64,000 nucleotides of DNA from Erysipelothrix rhusiopathiae (lineage in GTDB: Bacteria > Bacillota_I > Bacilli_A > Erysipelotrichales > Erysipelotrichaceae). A model generated the notes under the pieces. It was not told the origin of the DNA. It saw nothing but the letters and a program-made list of their open reading frames with translations, and did not search any database. The stretch lies in assembly GCF_900637845.1 (NCBI RefSeq), contig NZ_LR134439.1:806001-870000 (forward strand), read 5' to 3'. The position numbers were made by a program, and so were the translations under genes. This document shows positions 16,802 to 24,434 of the stretch, piece after piece; position 1 is the stretch's first letter, and the number at the start of each line of letters is the position of its first letter.

Positions 16802-17527
16802 ATGAAACAAAAAATTGATTCACGCATTGCAGTATTAATTGATGCTGAAAACGTTCCATATGCTAATATAGGGGGCGTATTAAGAGAAGTTGCTCGTTAT
16901 GGTACACCTACCGTAAAAAGAATCTACGGAGACTGGACAAAACAAACAGCTTCTGGATGGAAAAGTCATTTGTTGGAACATGCAATTACTCCTATCCAAC
17001 AATACTCTTACACCACCGGGAAAAATTCTTCGGATTCTGCGATGATAATTGATGCGATGGATATTTTGTATGAGGGAAATGTTGAATCCTTTTGTATTGT
17101 CTCTTCAGACAGTGATTTTACGCGCCTTGCTGTGCGTTTAAGGGAGGCAGGGAAGTATGTGATTGGAATTGGGGAACAGAAGACTCCAAGTGCCTTTATC
17201 GCATCCTGTGACAAGTTTATTTATATTGAGATTATCGATCTTGTTGAAACTGAAAGTGTTGATTCCAAAACTAAACTTTCGGTAGACAAAAAGAATAAGC
17301 TTCACCAACTCATTGCATCTTCGATTAATGACCTCGCAGATGACAATGGTTATGTATTTATGGGTGATTTAGGAAATTTAATTATGAAAAAACAACCGGA
17401 TTTTGATCCGAGAAACTACGGATATTATCAATTAACACCGCTGATCAAAGCATTAGGACAATTCGACATCGATGAAAGACGGATTCCAAATAGTAATGTT
17501 AAACATGTGTACATCCGAAACAAATAG
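16802..17527 (+). CDS. NYN-domain protein with C-terminal OST-HTH/LOTUS domain
   Basis: A 241-residue protein. Residues 8 to about 150 form a NYN (PIN-like) domain with the acidic active-site positions visible: LIDAENV, SSDSAMIIDAMD and IVSSDSDF. Residues about 165-240 look like an OST-HTH/LOTUS domain, an RNA-binding winged helix, with YGYYQLTPLIKAL as its core. Families of this kind (LabA/DUF88-like) are predicted RNA-binding ribonucleases; the biochemical role here is untested. It directly abuts the histidine kinase gene and lies 29 bases before maf. Confidence 0.88.
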   Translation: MKQKIDSRIAVLIDAENVPYANIGGVLREVARYGTPTVKRIYGDWTKQTASGWKSHLLEHAITPIQQYSYTTGKNSSDSAMIIDAMDILYEGNVESFCIVSSDSDFTRLAVRLREAGKYVIGIGEQKTPSAFIASCDKFIYIEIIDLVETESVDSKTKLSVDKKNKLHQLIASSINDLADDNGYVFMGDLGNLIMKKQPDFDPRNYGYYQLTPLIKALGQFDIDERRIPNSNVKHVYIRNK

Positions 17528-17556
17528 TTTATAATGTAAGTGAAAAGAGGATTTGT

Positions 17557-18120
17557 ATGCATAAGAAATTAGTTTTAGCGAGTCAATCACCAAGAAGACG
17601 AGAATTAGTAACGAAACTTGGGGTGGCTTTTAATGTTGTATCACCGACAAGTGATGAGACCCTTGATTCATCGCTTACAGTGGAAGGACAAATAGAAAAA
17701 ATATCTGAAGAAAAAGCATTGAGTGTTTTTGAGAATTATCAAGATTGTGTTGTTCTAGGATCGGATACCGTAGTTGTGCTCAACGGAGAAGTTCTTGGGA
17801 AACCAAAAAATGAAGAAGACGCAAAAGATACTTTAATGAAATTATCTGGATCAAAACATGACGTCATTACAGGTGTGTGTCTTGTTTCATCAGAATGCAA
17901 ACGTGTATTCTCAGTTAAAACTGAAGTTGAATTCTTTGAACTTACAGAAGCAGAAATCGACGCTTATGTTGCGACCAAAGAACCTTTAGATAAAGCTGGC
18001 AGTTACAGTATACAAGGGTTTGGGTCTGTATTTGTGAAAGAAATTGTTGGTGACTTCTATTCTGTAATGGGTCTACCAATTTCTCGAGTAAATCAAGAAT
18101 TAATCCACAACGAGTGGTAA
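17557..18120 (+). CDS. maf: Maf-family nucleoside triphosphate pyrophosphatase
   Basis: A 187-residue house-cleaning pyrophosphatase of the Maf/YhdE type that hydrolyses dTTP/UTP and modified nucleotides. Visible signatures are LASQSPRRREL at the N-terminus, the SDTVVVLNGEVLGKP segment with the catalytic Asp, and KAGSYSIQGFGSVF with GDFYSVMGLPI. In many Firmicutes it sits near cell-shape and division genes. It is the last gene of the run that starts at cdaA, and a terminator follows at once. Confidence 0.95.
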   Translation: MHKKLVLASQSPRRRELVTKLGVAFNVVSPTSDETLDSSLTVEGQIEKISEEKALSVFENYQDCVVLGSDTVVVLNGEVLGKPKNEEDAKDTLMKLSGSKHDVITGVCLVSSECKRVFSVKTEVEFFELTEAEIDAYVATKEPLDKAGSYSIQGFGSVFVKEIVGDFYSVMGLPISRVNQELIHNEW

Positions 18121-18146
18121 AAAAACGAAGCAATTCGTTTTTTTTA
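18121..18146 (+). terminator. Terminator after maf
   Basis: AAACGAA-GCAA-TTCGTTT followed by a T tract, immediately after the maf stop. Confidence 0.75.
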
Positions 18147-18202
18147 TGCATTTTATATCAAAAATTATAAGTTTTGTTCCATATTTAACCTAAATTTCAA
18201 TA

Positions 18203-18298
18203 TCTTAAGGTATTGTAAGGGAGTAATAACTATTGGTAGCAAAACTATCATGCCTTTCAAATGAAGGAATAAAAGGTGCGTGGGGCATCTTTTATTTT
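18203..18298 (+). ncRNA. Structured leader of unknown class ending in a terminator-like hairpin
   Basis: Three consecutive hairpins can be drawn: CAATATC/GGTATTG; GGTAG-CAAAA-CTATC; and CCTT/AAGG. They are followed by a 12-base-pair stem (18268-18279 with 18285-18296, one G-T pair) with loop GTGGG and a short T-rich end. It lies between the maf terminator and the GNAT start. The order of folds resembles a riboswitch or other cis-acting attenuator, but I cannot assign it to a family. It could also be an independent small RNA. Confidence 0.4.
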
Positions 18299-18396
18299 AG
18301 ATAAAATAGCGGATAAAACGTTATTTTTTTTCGCATTTGCTTATTTGTCTCAATGTGTCATGATATAGATACAAAATGAAAGTAGAAGGTGTTATT

Positions 18397-18972
18397 GTGG
18401 ATTACGAAATAAAGGAATTAAATTATGAGGCGTTCATTCCCATCTACAACAATTTTATGATAAACGATTTCCCAGATGATGAATTGAGATCATTACACAG
18501 TATTAAAAGAATGTTTAGAGATGGTCGTTATTCGGTTTTAGTGATGGTTGAAGATGATGTACTTCTTGCTTACGCAAACTTTATAACTGATGAAGATGGG
18601 CGCGTTGCGCTTCTCGATTATTATGCTGTGACGCAAGCGAGACGTGGTCAAGGAATTGGAACACTGTTCTTACAAAAGATACGAGAAACACTTGATGTTG
18701 ATGGATTATTGATTGAGAGTGAAAGACCGGATAAGGCTGAGACAGAAGAAGATCGCATCACTCGCACAAAACGTATTGGTTTTTACGAACAAAATGACTC
18801 TATAATCACTGAATATACTTGGGAAGCCTATGGTGTTATCTATAATTTGTTATATCTTCCTATTGGTAAAGATGTTGATAATGTAGATGTAGGGTATAAA
18901 ATTAAAGAAATGTATGGATTCACCTTGCCAAAATCATTATTAGAAAAGTACACAAAATTATATATCGAATAA
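18397..18972 (+). CDS. GNAT-family N-acetyltransferase
   Basis: A 191-residue acetyltransferase-like protein. The acetyl-CoA binding motif A is seen as ARRGQGIGTLFLQKI, preceded by the strand VALLDYYAV; the later RTKRIGFYEQND matches motif B. The substrate is unknown. The GTG at 18397 is chosen because AGAAGGTG lies six bases upstream; the in-frame ATG at 18376 has no ribosome-binding site and would add seven residues. It is a single-gene unit between a structured leader and a bidirectional terminator. Confidence 0.8.
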   Translation: MDYEIKELNYEAFIPIYNNFMINDFPDDELRSLHSIKRMFRDGRYSVLVMVEDDVLLAYANFITDEDGRVALLDYYAVTQARRGQGIGTLFLQKIRETLDVDGLLIESERPDKAETEEDRITRTKRIGFYEQNDSIITEYTWEAYGVIYNLLYLPIGKDVDNVDVGYKIKEMYGFTLPKSLLEKYTKLYIE

Positions 18973-18974
18973 TT

Positions 18975-19006
18975 AAAAGAATCTCGATCAGCTCGAGATT
19001 CTTTTT
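18975..19006. terminator. Bidirectional terminator, GNAT / pantothenate transporter
   Basis: AAAAGAATCTCGA-TCAGC-TCGAGATTCTTTT, perfectly paired with A and T tracts on both sides. It serves the converging genes and overlaps the last codons of the minus-strand gene. Confidence 0.85.
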
Positions 19007-19619
19007 ATTTCCTGCGTACTTTATAGAGTGCTTTTGTAATGGGAATGGTAATTAGAGTGGATACAATCGCTTCTGGAATCCCGTTAATAATGATTACACT
19101 AAGAATTGCTTTAGTGACAGCTAAACCTTCTATACCGCGTGCAGATCCATAAGCATCTTTAAAGAGTAAATAGATGAGGCCCATAACTAAAATTGTATTC
19201 GTCATTGAACCGATAAAACCAGCTAGACCAAGGCGAATTGAGTCTTTTTTAATGAATTGACTTTCTACAATATAGTAAGGAACGATCCCTACCAATATTC
19301 GAGGAAGGAGTGCAATTATTAATGCAAACGGACTTCCTGAAGTCGTTCCGATAACGGGAACCAGTGGCGAGAATGCAAAGGATAGTATGGATGGGCTGAT
19401 GGTATTATTGATGATTGAGTTTATACCAAAAATTAATCCTAATCCAGCGCCTGCTGTTGGTCCTAAGATAATTGATCCGATAATAACTGGAATGTGGACA
19501 ATTGTAGCCTTGATAAAACCAAGATGTATAAAACCAAGGGGCGTTATTGAGAGTAAGATAATAATTGCGGCAAAGAGGGTAAAGAGTGTGTAGTTTAAAG
19601 TTTTCTTTTTAGCTTTCAT
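19005..19619 (-). CDS. ECF transporter S component, probably for pantothenate (PanT-like)
   Basis: A 204-residue, highly hydrophobic protein with about six membrane helices and the S-component hallmarks LGFIKATIVHIPVIIGSIILGP and AGAGLGLIFGINSI. S components bind a vitamin and dock to a shared ECF energy module encoded elsewhere. The sequence type plus its place as last gene of a CoA-synthesis operon point to pantothenate uptake; the ligand is inferred from context. It overlaps coaX by 11 bases. Confidence 0.82.
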   Translation of the reverse strand: MKAKKKTLNYTLFTLFAAIIILLSITPLGFIHLGFIKATIVHIPVIIGSIILGPTAGAGLGLIFGINSIINNTISPSILSFAFSPLVPVIGTTSGSPFALIIALLPRILVGIVPYYIVESQFIKKDSIRLGLAGFIGSMTNTILVMGLIYLLFKDAYGSARGIEGLAVTKAILSVIIINGIPEAIVSTLITIPITKALYKVRRK

Positions 19620-20364
19620 AAGTACGTCCTTTTTGTGTCCACCATGTTAGGAGACCTTGTAGTAATAAGTCGGGTTGAAAATTCCATGGAGCATTACATA
19701 AGGGTAAAATTGCTTTCGAATTTCCACCCGTAACAACAAACGTGGTATTCGGATAGTCTTGGGATATAAGTTCACGATAGTTTTTTAAAACGGATGCAGT
19801 GCCAAATAAAGCTCCAGATAATATATTTTGTTCGGTATTTAATCCGAGATAATGGGGTGTATCATTAAGATTAATGGTTGGTAGAAGACCTGTTTTTTCT
19901 CCAAGGACACTTAAGCCAAGACGAACACCAGGCATAATGGCGCCACCTTTAAATTGATTGTCAGAGAGCACATTAACCGTTGTGGCAGTCCCTAAATCAA
20001 AAACTGCAATGTTCTCCCCATAAAGTTCTTTTGCGGCGTACAAAGCGATAATACGGTCCATTCCGAGTTTACCGTAGGGATAAAGGGAGAAGTCTATTCC
20101 AAAATCATCACCATGTTCTAAAACTTTAGCATTTAGTTTGAAATATGAATCCATCGAGTGTTTAATTAATTCTGTTTTATCAGGTCTCACCGATGCGATA
20201 ACACAGTTATCAATGTGTTTGTGTCGATTTTGAACTTCAAAATATTTAAGAAAATCGTTTTGAGTTTGATAAGCATGGGTAGGGATTGTGAATTGATCAG
20301 TCAAATCGCTATCCCCAAAACCAAATGCAGTATTGGTGTTACCAATATTAATCACACAAATCAT
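19609..20364 (-). CDS. coaX: Type III pantothenate kinase, with Asn at first phosphate motif
   Basis: First step of CoA synthesis, phosphorylation of pantothenate. At 251 residues it is of normal length, with the ASKHA fold. The phosphate-2 motif DLGTATT (123-129), the GMDR motif with Asp103, GGAIMPG and the adenosine motif TGGNS are present. The first phosphate motif, normally DxGNT, here reads NIGNT: Asn6 replaces the near-invariant metal-associated Asp. The rest of the protein looks intact, and neighbours are coaC, coaB and the transporter. No other pantothenate kinase is in the window. Confidence 0.9.
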   Translation of the reverse strand: MICVINIGNTNTAFGFGDSDLTDQFTIPTHAYQTQNDFLKYFEVQNRHKHIDNCVIASVRPDKTELIKHSMDSYFKLNAKVLEHGDDFGIDFSLYPYGKLGMDRIIALYAAKELYGENIAVFDLGTATTVNVLSDNQFKGGAIMPGVRLGLSVLGEKTGLLPTINLNDTPHYLGLNTEQNILSGALFGTASVLKNYRELISQDYPNTTFVVTGGNSKAILPLCNAPWNFQPDLLLQGLLTWWTQKGRTYES

Positions 20365-20909
20365 GCTGTAACTCCTTCTAAAGCGGCATCAACACACGCG
20401 AGTATGGTTTCGATTTCTGCGAGTGCACCTTTACCATAATCTCCACAGGCTAATAAAGAACTTCGCGGTTCAACTTCAATCCATCCGCGTTTACGTAGGA
20501 GCTCTAGATTATCAGATGTTGCCTCATTTTCGTACATATAAGTATTCATGGCCGGAGCAATGAGTCTAGGAATACCATGGACTGCTAATGTAGTGGTGGA
20601 TAACATATCATCGGCAATACCATGAGCGATTTTCGCGATGATGTTTGCGGTTGCGGGTGCTATCAATAACAAGTCTGCTGACTTAACTAAATCTATGTGC
20701 ATGATTTTATGTGGATCATCTTCATTTAAGACATTATAATGAACAGGATTTTTAGTTAGTGATTGTAATGTAAGTGGGGTAATAAATGCTTGTGCAGAAT
20801 GGGTCATAATCACATGAACCGTATAACCTCTTTTTGTAAGTTCATTGGCTAAATCAGCAGATTTATAGGCTGAAATACTACCACTGACACCTAATAAAAT
20901 TGTTTTCAT
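20361..20909 (-). CDS. coaC: Phosphopantothenoylcysteine decarboxylase
   Basis: Flavoprotein that decarboxylates phosphopantothenoylcysteine to phosphopantetheine; 182 residues. FMN-binding GVSGSISAYKSADL is at the N-terminus, catalytic His71 in MHIDL, the PAMNTYMY motif with Asn122, and the C-terminal flap Cys155 in LLACGDYGKG. It is encoded separately from coaB, unlike the fused coaBC of many bacteria and like the streptococcal arrangement. The stop and start overlap by four bases with each neighbour. Confidence 0.95.
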   Translation of the reverse strand: MKTILLGVSGSISAYKSADLANELTKRGYTVHVIMTHSAQAFITPLTLQSLTKNPVHYNVLNEDDPHKIMHIDLVKSADLLLIAPATANIIAKIAHGIADDMLSTTTLAVHGIPRLIAPAMNTYMYENEATSDNLELLRKRGWIEVEPRSSLLACGDYGKGALAEIETILACVDAALEGVTA

Positions 20910-21664
20910 ATCGACTCCTTACTCTTTTTATAGAGTATTTGTACAAGTGAAGAGGCAATCTCTTCCTTGGTATGCGCTTGGTGAATCAAGCCTGTTGTAT
21001 CAATAAAGTAAGCAATGTGTTCACTGTGGTGAATATCTTCTAAACGATTCGCTACGACAAGATCACTTCCCGCTTGATTAATTTGAGAAAAAGCAGCGTT
21101 CTTCAGTGATTCTAAATTAGTATTGGATAATAATTTAAAACCAACTAGAAACACATTCGGTTGCTTTGCTTTAAGCTGATTGATGACCTTAGGTGTTTGC
21201 TTCAAGGTAAGTACAAGATTTTTATTTGCTGAAGAAATCTTCGAACGTGTTGGTTCTTTTGAATCCCGTAATGCTTGCTTAATTTCTTCTTGAGATGGTT
21301 TAGGTGTTTGCGCTAGTAGCGCATGAATACTTGTAGACATGGCATCAAGTGAAGAGATTGTGTCAACCTCATAATCACTGATCGCCATTGCGTGAATCAT
21401 GACATCAAAGGAAACAGAATCAAAAAGCAGAGTAAGAACTTCCGATACGGAATCAACCGTATCGACCTCATATTGTCTACAAGCCAACGTAGGGAGGGCA
21501 CTGCCTTTGGCATAAACATAATAAACATTTGCACCGGCTTCAATAAAAGCATCTGCAATTTTACTACCTAAACGACCTGTAGAAGTATTGGTGATGCGTC
21601 GAACTGTATCAATGGGTTCTGAAGTTCCTCCCGATGTGATACAAACATTATAATTTGTTTTCAT
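20906..21664 (-). CDS. coaB: Phosphopantothenate-cysteine ligase
   Basis: Joins cysteine to phosphopantothenate, the step before CoaC; 252 residues. The N-terminal nucleotide-binding signature ITSGGTSEPIDTVRRITN is followed by STGRLGSKIADAF, and the catalytic KISSANKNLVLTLKQTPKV and VGFKLL segments are seen in the middle. The ATG at 21664 (MKTNYN) is preferred to that at 21673, because the AAAGG directly abuts the latter. It overlaps the end of the TetR gene. Only this stand-alone CTP/ATP-type ligase is present. Confidence 0.92.
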   Translation of the reverse strand: MKTNYNVCITSGGTSEPIDTVRRITNTSTGRLGSKIADAFIEAGANVYYVYAKGSALPTLACRQYEVDTVDSVSEVLTLLFDSVSFDVMIHAMAISDYEVDTISSLDAMSTSIHALLAQTPKPSQEEIKQALRDSKEPTRSKISSANKNLVLTLKQTPKVINQLKAKQPNVFLVGFKLLSNTNLESLKNAAFSQINQAGSDLVVANRLEDIHHSEHIAYFIDTTGLIHQAHTKEEIASSLVQILYKKSKESI

Positions 21665-22268
21665 AAGAGACATCCTTTGCTAAGATCATTGCGCGCAGTT
21701 GTTTAAACTGCTCATCTACATTTGCTTCAGTAAGTCCCCCTAAAAGTGAATAGACACTTAAACCCTCAATCATAAACATCATATGATCACGGAGTGCATC
21801 AATATTAGGGTTCACAACATAGTTCTGCTTTACACCTAGAGATAACATCTCTTCAAGTGTATTTCGAATATTATCAACTTGAGCCTCTCTAAAAGCAAAA
21901 TCTGCTTCCGATTTATGAGTGAAATGGTACTCGTACATTGCTCGTAACAAACTCTCGCTCATATTCAGCAGTCGCTTTTTCTGTGTTAAAAAATAAGCAT
22001 CCAAGAGTTCCAAAAAATCAACATTTTGATGAACTGAATCCCGGATCCCTTCAAATTTACGACGCTCTCGCGACAAGACGACATCTTTAAATATCTCTTC
22101 CACTGAGCTGAAATATAGGTAAATTCCTCCACGACTAATCTCACATTCCTCGATAATATCTTTCATCGTAACGCCTGCATAACCTTTGCGACAGAAGACA
22201 AGACGTGCTTTTTCAAGAATAAGTTCATATTTTGCTTTGCGCATGGCTTCATTTGAAACACGAGTCAT
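21648..22268 (-). CDS. TetR-family repressor of the CoA operon
   Basis: A 206-residue TetR regulator with an N-terminal HTH (GVTMKDIIEECEISRGGIYLYF) and an all-helical ligand/dimerisation domain. It is the first gene of the coaB-coaC-coaX-panT operon and overlaps coaB. Its promoter carries two near-perfect palindromes of the TGACAC..GTGTCA type, so it probably represses its own operon. The ligand is unknown; a CoA pathway intermediate is a reasonable guess from context only. Confidence 0.85.
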   Translation of the reverse strand: MTRVSNEAMRKAKYELILEKARLVFCRKGYAGVTMKDIIEECEISRGGIYLYFSSVEEIFKDVVLSRERRKFEGIRDSVHQNVDFLELLDAYFLTQKKRLLNMSESLLRAMYEYHFTHKSEADFAFREAQVDNIRNTLEEMLSLGVKQNYVVNPNIDALRDHMMFMIEGLSVYSLLGGLTEANVDEQFKQLRAMILAKDVSYENKL

Positions 22269-22283
22269 TGAAACACCTCACTT

Positions 22284-22341
22284 AATGACACTTGTGTCAT
22301 TTTTCTAGATTTATTTTATGACACAGATGTCATTAAGTCAA
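22284..22341 (-). promoter_or_regulatory. Promoter with two TetR-type operators
   Basis: On the minus strand TTGACT (22336-22341) and TAAAAT (22313-22318) are 17 bases apart. Operator 1, ATGACAC-AG-ATGTCAT (22318-22333), fills the spacer; operator 2, AATGACAC-TT-GTGTCATT (22284-22301), lies just downstream of the -10. Their centres are 33 bases apart, about three helical turns. This is a typical autorepression layout. Confidence 0.8.
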
Positions 22342-22347
22342 GTACAA

Positions 22348-22372
22348 ATAAAAAAGCCATTAAAATGGCTTA
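22348..22372 (-). terminator. Terminator of the GNAT gene at 22.4 kb
   Basis: AAGCCATT/AATGGCTT stem (22354-22371) with a T tract on the minus strand. The gene's stop codon lies in the loop. Confidence 0.8.
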
Positions 22373-22848
22373 GTATCACAACACATCGTAATGACCTGAT
22401 CGGCTTCGTCAATAATCTTGAAACCAAGGTTTTGAAATAGCTTCAATGAAAAGGTGTTGTGGTCTCTTACTTGTGCAAATATTTGTGGGATGCCTAATAC
22501 GGTTGCTCGAAATAACAAGCCTTCCACAGCAAAGGTTCCAATATGTTGGTTTTGATATTTCGGATCAACAATAATTTTTATTTGATTTCCTATCAGTGCG
22601 ACACTTCCGCATTGATGAAAGGTGTCTCCGTTTAGAATTTCAATATAATAAAGTTCGCCATTCTCAGCGAGATTTGTATAATAAGACGCAACTTCTTGAT
22701 CAGAAAAAATCATCCGATCTCCGCGAAGAGCAAACATCAAATCTTCATTTTCCATCCAGGATCGAGCTTCATCCGACAATACATCAAATTTCACAAGATG
22801 TAATGATTCTGATAAGTGTATAAAAGCAGGTTGATTCTTTGTATTCAT
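22360..22848 (-). CDS. GNAT-family N-acetyltransferase
   Basis: A 162-residue acetyltransferase-like protein. The C-terminal half has the acetyl-CoA fold: IIVDPKYQNQHIGTFAVEGLL as motif A (with QNQHIG instead of the usual RGxG), followed by AQVRDHNTFSLKLFQNLGFK as motif B. The substrate is unknown. The ATG at 22848 is chosen because GGAGGGG lies just upstream; a start further upstream would add about 50 residues without family resemblance. It faces the plus-strand gene at 22986, and both have clear ribosome-binding sites. Confidence 0.8.
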   Translation of the reverse strand: MNTKNQPAFIHLSESLHLVKFDVLSDEARSWMENEDLMFALRGDRMIFSDQEVASYYTNLAENGELYYIEILNGDTFHQCGSVALIGNQIKIIVDPKYQNQHIGTFAVEGLLFRATVLGIPQIFAQVRDHNTFSLKLFQNLGFKIIDEADQVITMCCDTKPF

Positions 22849-22985
22849 ATTTACCCCTCCTTTAAAACAGTCTATCATGTGTAAGCGTGGCACTTGGTGA
22901 ATGTTTATGGAAAATTGAAATGCGCGTGTGTCTTTACATAAAGGAATAGGTATTGTATATTTGTTGTACTTTAAAGGAGGATACG

Positions 22986-23549
22986 ATGAATACAATTATA
23001 GGACTTGGTATTGTACTTGAAGCCTCAGATAAAACAATTGGACAAATTGAAAATATCCTGGATCTTGTGGACAGTTATAAAACTAAAATGGAAATTACAC
23101 ATCCTAAAGACGGTGATTATCACGATTGGATTACCGAAACTGTGGATGGAAATATCTATACAACAATCGAAAAACTTGCTTACCGAACATCTTACGCTGA
23201 TATCGAATTTAAGATTGGAAATAAAGATGTGGAAACACGCATGAGTATCACCAATGAGACGGATGCATTGGTCGTAAAATTTGATATTGTGGAAGAGCAT
23301 CTTCTACCTGAAAAAAGTGTAGAACATTTAGAAGCAACAACACAATTAATGACTCATATTTTTGAGATTATTGATCGTAATGTGGAGTATGAGTATTTAT
23401 TCTGCGATAGTGAAGCGGAATATCTCTATTCAAAACAACGCTTACTCGAAGTAGGTCATCAACCCTATGCACTTTTCAAAATGAATGATCGTAATACGGT
23501 CTATGCAGAATGGTATCTTGATGGTTTTACCTTAAGAGGGTCCCATTAA
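22986..23549 (+). CDS. Uncharacterised soluble protein, possible immunity protein (Imm64-like)
   Basis: A 187-residue acidic, soluble protein with no signal peptide or membrane segment. The pattern (IIGLGIVLEASDK start, W in HDWITETVDGNIYTTIEKLAY, RMSITNETDALVVKFDI, and a CDSEAEY segment) reminds me of the Imm64 immunity family, but this is from memory and uncertain. No toxin gene lies beside it. The ATG at 22986 follows AAAGGAGG. The adjacent minus-strand GNAT gene is divergent. If not an immunity protein, it is simply unknown. Confidence 0.6.
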   Translation: MNTIIGLGIVLEASDKTIGQIENILDLVDSYKTKMEITHPKDGDYHDWITETVDGNIYTTIEKLAYRTSYADIEFKIGNKDVETRMSITNETDALVVKFDIVEEHLLPEKSVEHLEATTQLMTHIFEIIDRNVEYEYLFCDSEAEYLYSKQRLLEVGHQPYALFKMNDRNTVYAEWYLDGFTLRGSH

Positions 23550-23555
23550 TCAACG

Positions 23556-23586
23556 AAAAACAGGTCTTTAAGATCTGTTTTTTTAT
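23556..23586 (+). terminator. Terminator after the 22.99 kb gene
   Basis: AAAAACAGGTCT-TTA-AGATCTGTTTTT (one G-T pair) running into Ts. Confidence 0.75.
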
Positions 23587-23599
23587 GAAATAATAGAAT

Positions 23600-23662
23600 T
23601 ATAATCTAATAAATATGTGCTTGAATCGATTCTGTTTCTCAAATAAAGAAAACGGCAAGCAC
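23600..23662 (+). promoter_or_regulatory. -10 element and 5' hairpin before the repeat protein gene
   Basis: TATAAT at 23600-23605 without a good -35. About a dozen bases later a long imperfect hairpin begins with GTGCTTG (23617-23623) and closes with CAAGCAC (23656-23662); inside, CTGTTT can pair with AAACGG. If transcription begins here, the hairpin would sit at the 5' end of the mRNA. The rest of the region up to 23795 shows nothing further. Confidence 0.35.
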
Positions 23663-23795
23663 CAGTAAGTAGGAAACTGTTAAAGGTATTACGAATCGTA
23701 GTATCATTTCAGGTTTTTATCCAATATGGACAAGAAAAGGGCAGTATTTAAAGGATAAAAGAAGTATGCTTAGTACTGTTTGGGAGGAGATGTCC

Positions 23796-24365
23796 ATGAA
23801 AGAAACTAAAAAAATTAAAAGAAGAATTATTCTTAGTATTTTCGTATTAATTGTTGCATGCGCATGTCTATATTACTTAGTTACATTTGATGCGGGTGAG
23901 AGTCCTCAAGAATTTCCATATGAGAGTGGAAACTATATTGTGGGAACAGATTTAGATCCAGGAGAATATATGCTTCTTACGGATCAAGAAGGCTATTTTG
24001 AAATAAGAAATCAAAATTCATCACAGATTAAGAGCAACGACAATTTTAAAGGGAATTCAATTATCACTTTAAATGAGAATGAAGTAATTGAGGTTTCAAG
24101 AGCACTTATATATCCTTATATAGCTTCGCCAGAACTCAAGCCTCAAGCAGATGGCATGTATAAGATTGGGGAACATTTAGATGCTGGAACGTATAAATTA
24201 AAAACTGAATTAAGTGGTTATTATGAAATCACAACATCGTCCGATCATAATGTCGACGATATTCTTGAGAATAATAATTTTACGGATACAGTTACGATTT
24301 ATGTTAAGGACGGGGAGTATCTAAAACTTAATTCAGCCTTGATTCTTGAACGACCATCATCATAA
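23796..24365 (+). CDS. Membrane-anchored protein with two tandem repeats
   Basis: A 189-residue protein with a basic N-terminus, one membrane helix (about residues 12-31, IILSIFVLIVACACLYYLV) and an extracytoplasmic part. That part carries two copies of a roughly 50-residue repeat with the theme GxYxVGxDLxPGxYML and later GMYKIGEHLDAGTYKL, each followed by a hydrophobic YFEI/YYEI strand. Similar repeats occur in Firmicute surface proteins of unknown function. A Cys near the helix end raises the question of lipidation, but no proper lipobox is seen. The start at 23796 follows GGGAGGAG. Confidence 0.7.
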   Translation: MKETKKIKRRIILSIFVLIVACACLYYLVTFDAGESPQEFPYESGNYIVGTDLDPGEYMLLTDQEGYFEIRNQNSSQIKSNDNFKGNSIITLNENEVIEVSRALIYPYIASPELKPQADGMYKIGEHLDAGTYKLKTELSGYYEITTSSDHNVDDILENNNFTDTVTIYVKDGEYLKLNSALILERPSS

Positions 24366-24382
24366 TCACAATAAAAAAATAA

Positions 24383-24425
24383 AAAGCACGTAGTGGTCAA
24401 AGAATAACCAATACGTGCTTTGTTT
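24383..24425. terminator. Bidirectional terminator between repeat protein gene and tRNA-Thr
   Basis: AAAGCACGTA (24383-24392) pairs with TACGTGCTTT (24412-24421); the loop contains a second small TGGT/ACCA pairing. T tracts are present on both strands, so it ends the plus-strand gene and the minus-strand tRNA transcript. Confidence 0.7.
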
Positions 24426-24434
24426 TAATTTTAA

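Noticed and set aside
18203-18298. Assignment as a yybP-ykoY manganese riboswitch
   Set aside because: Only two short words are reminiscent; the overall fold and downstream gene do not fit, so it stays unclassified.
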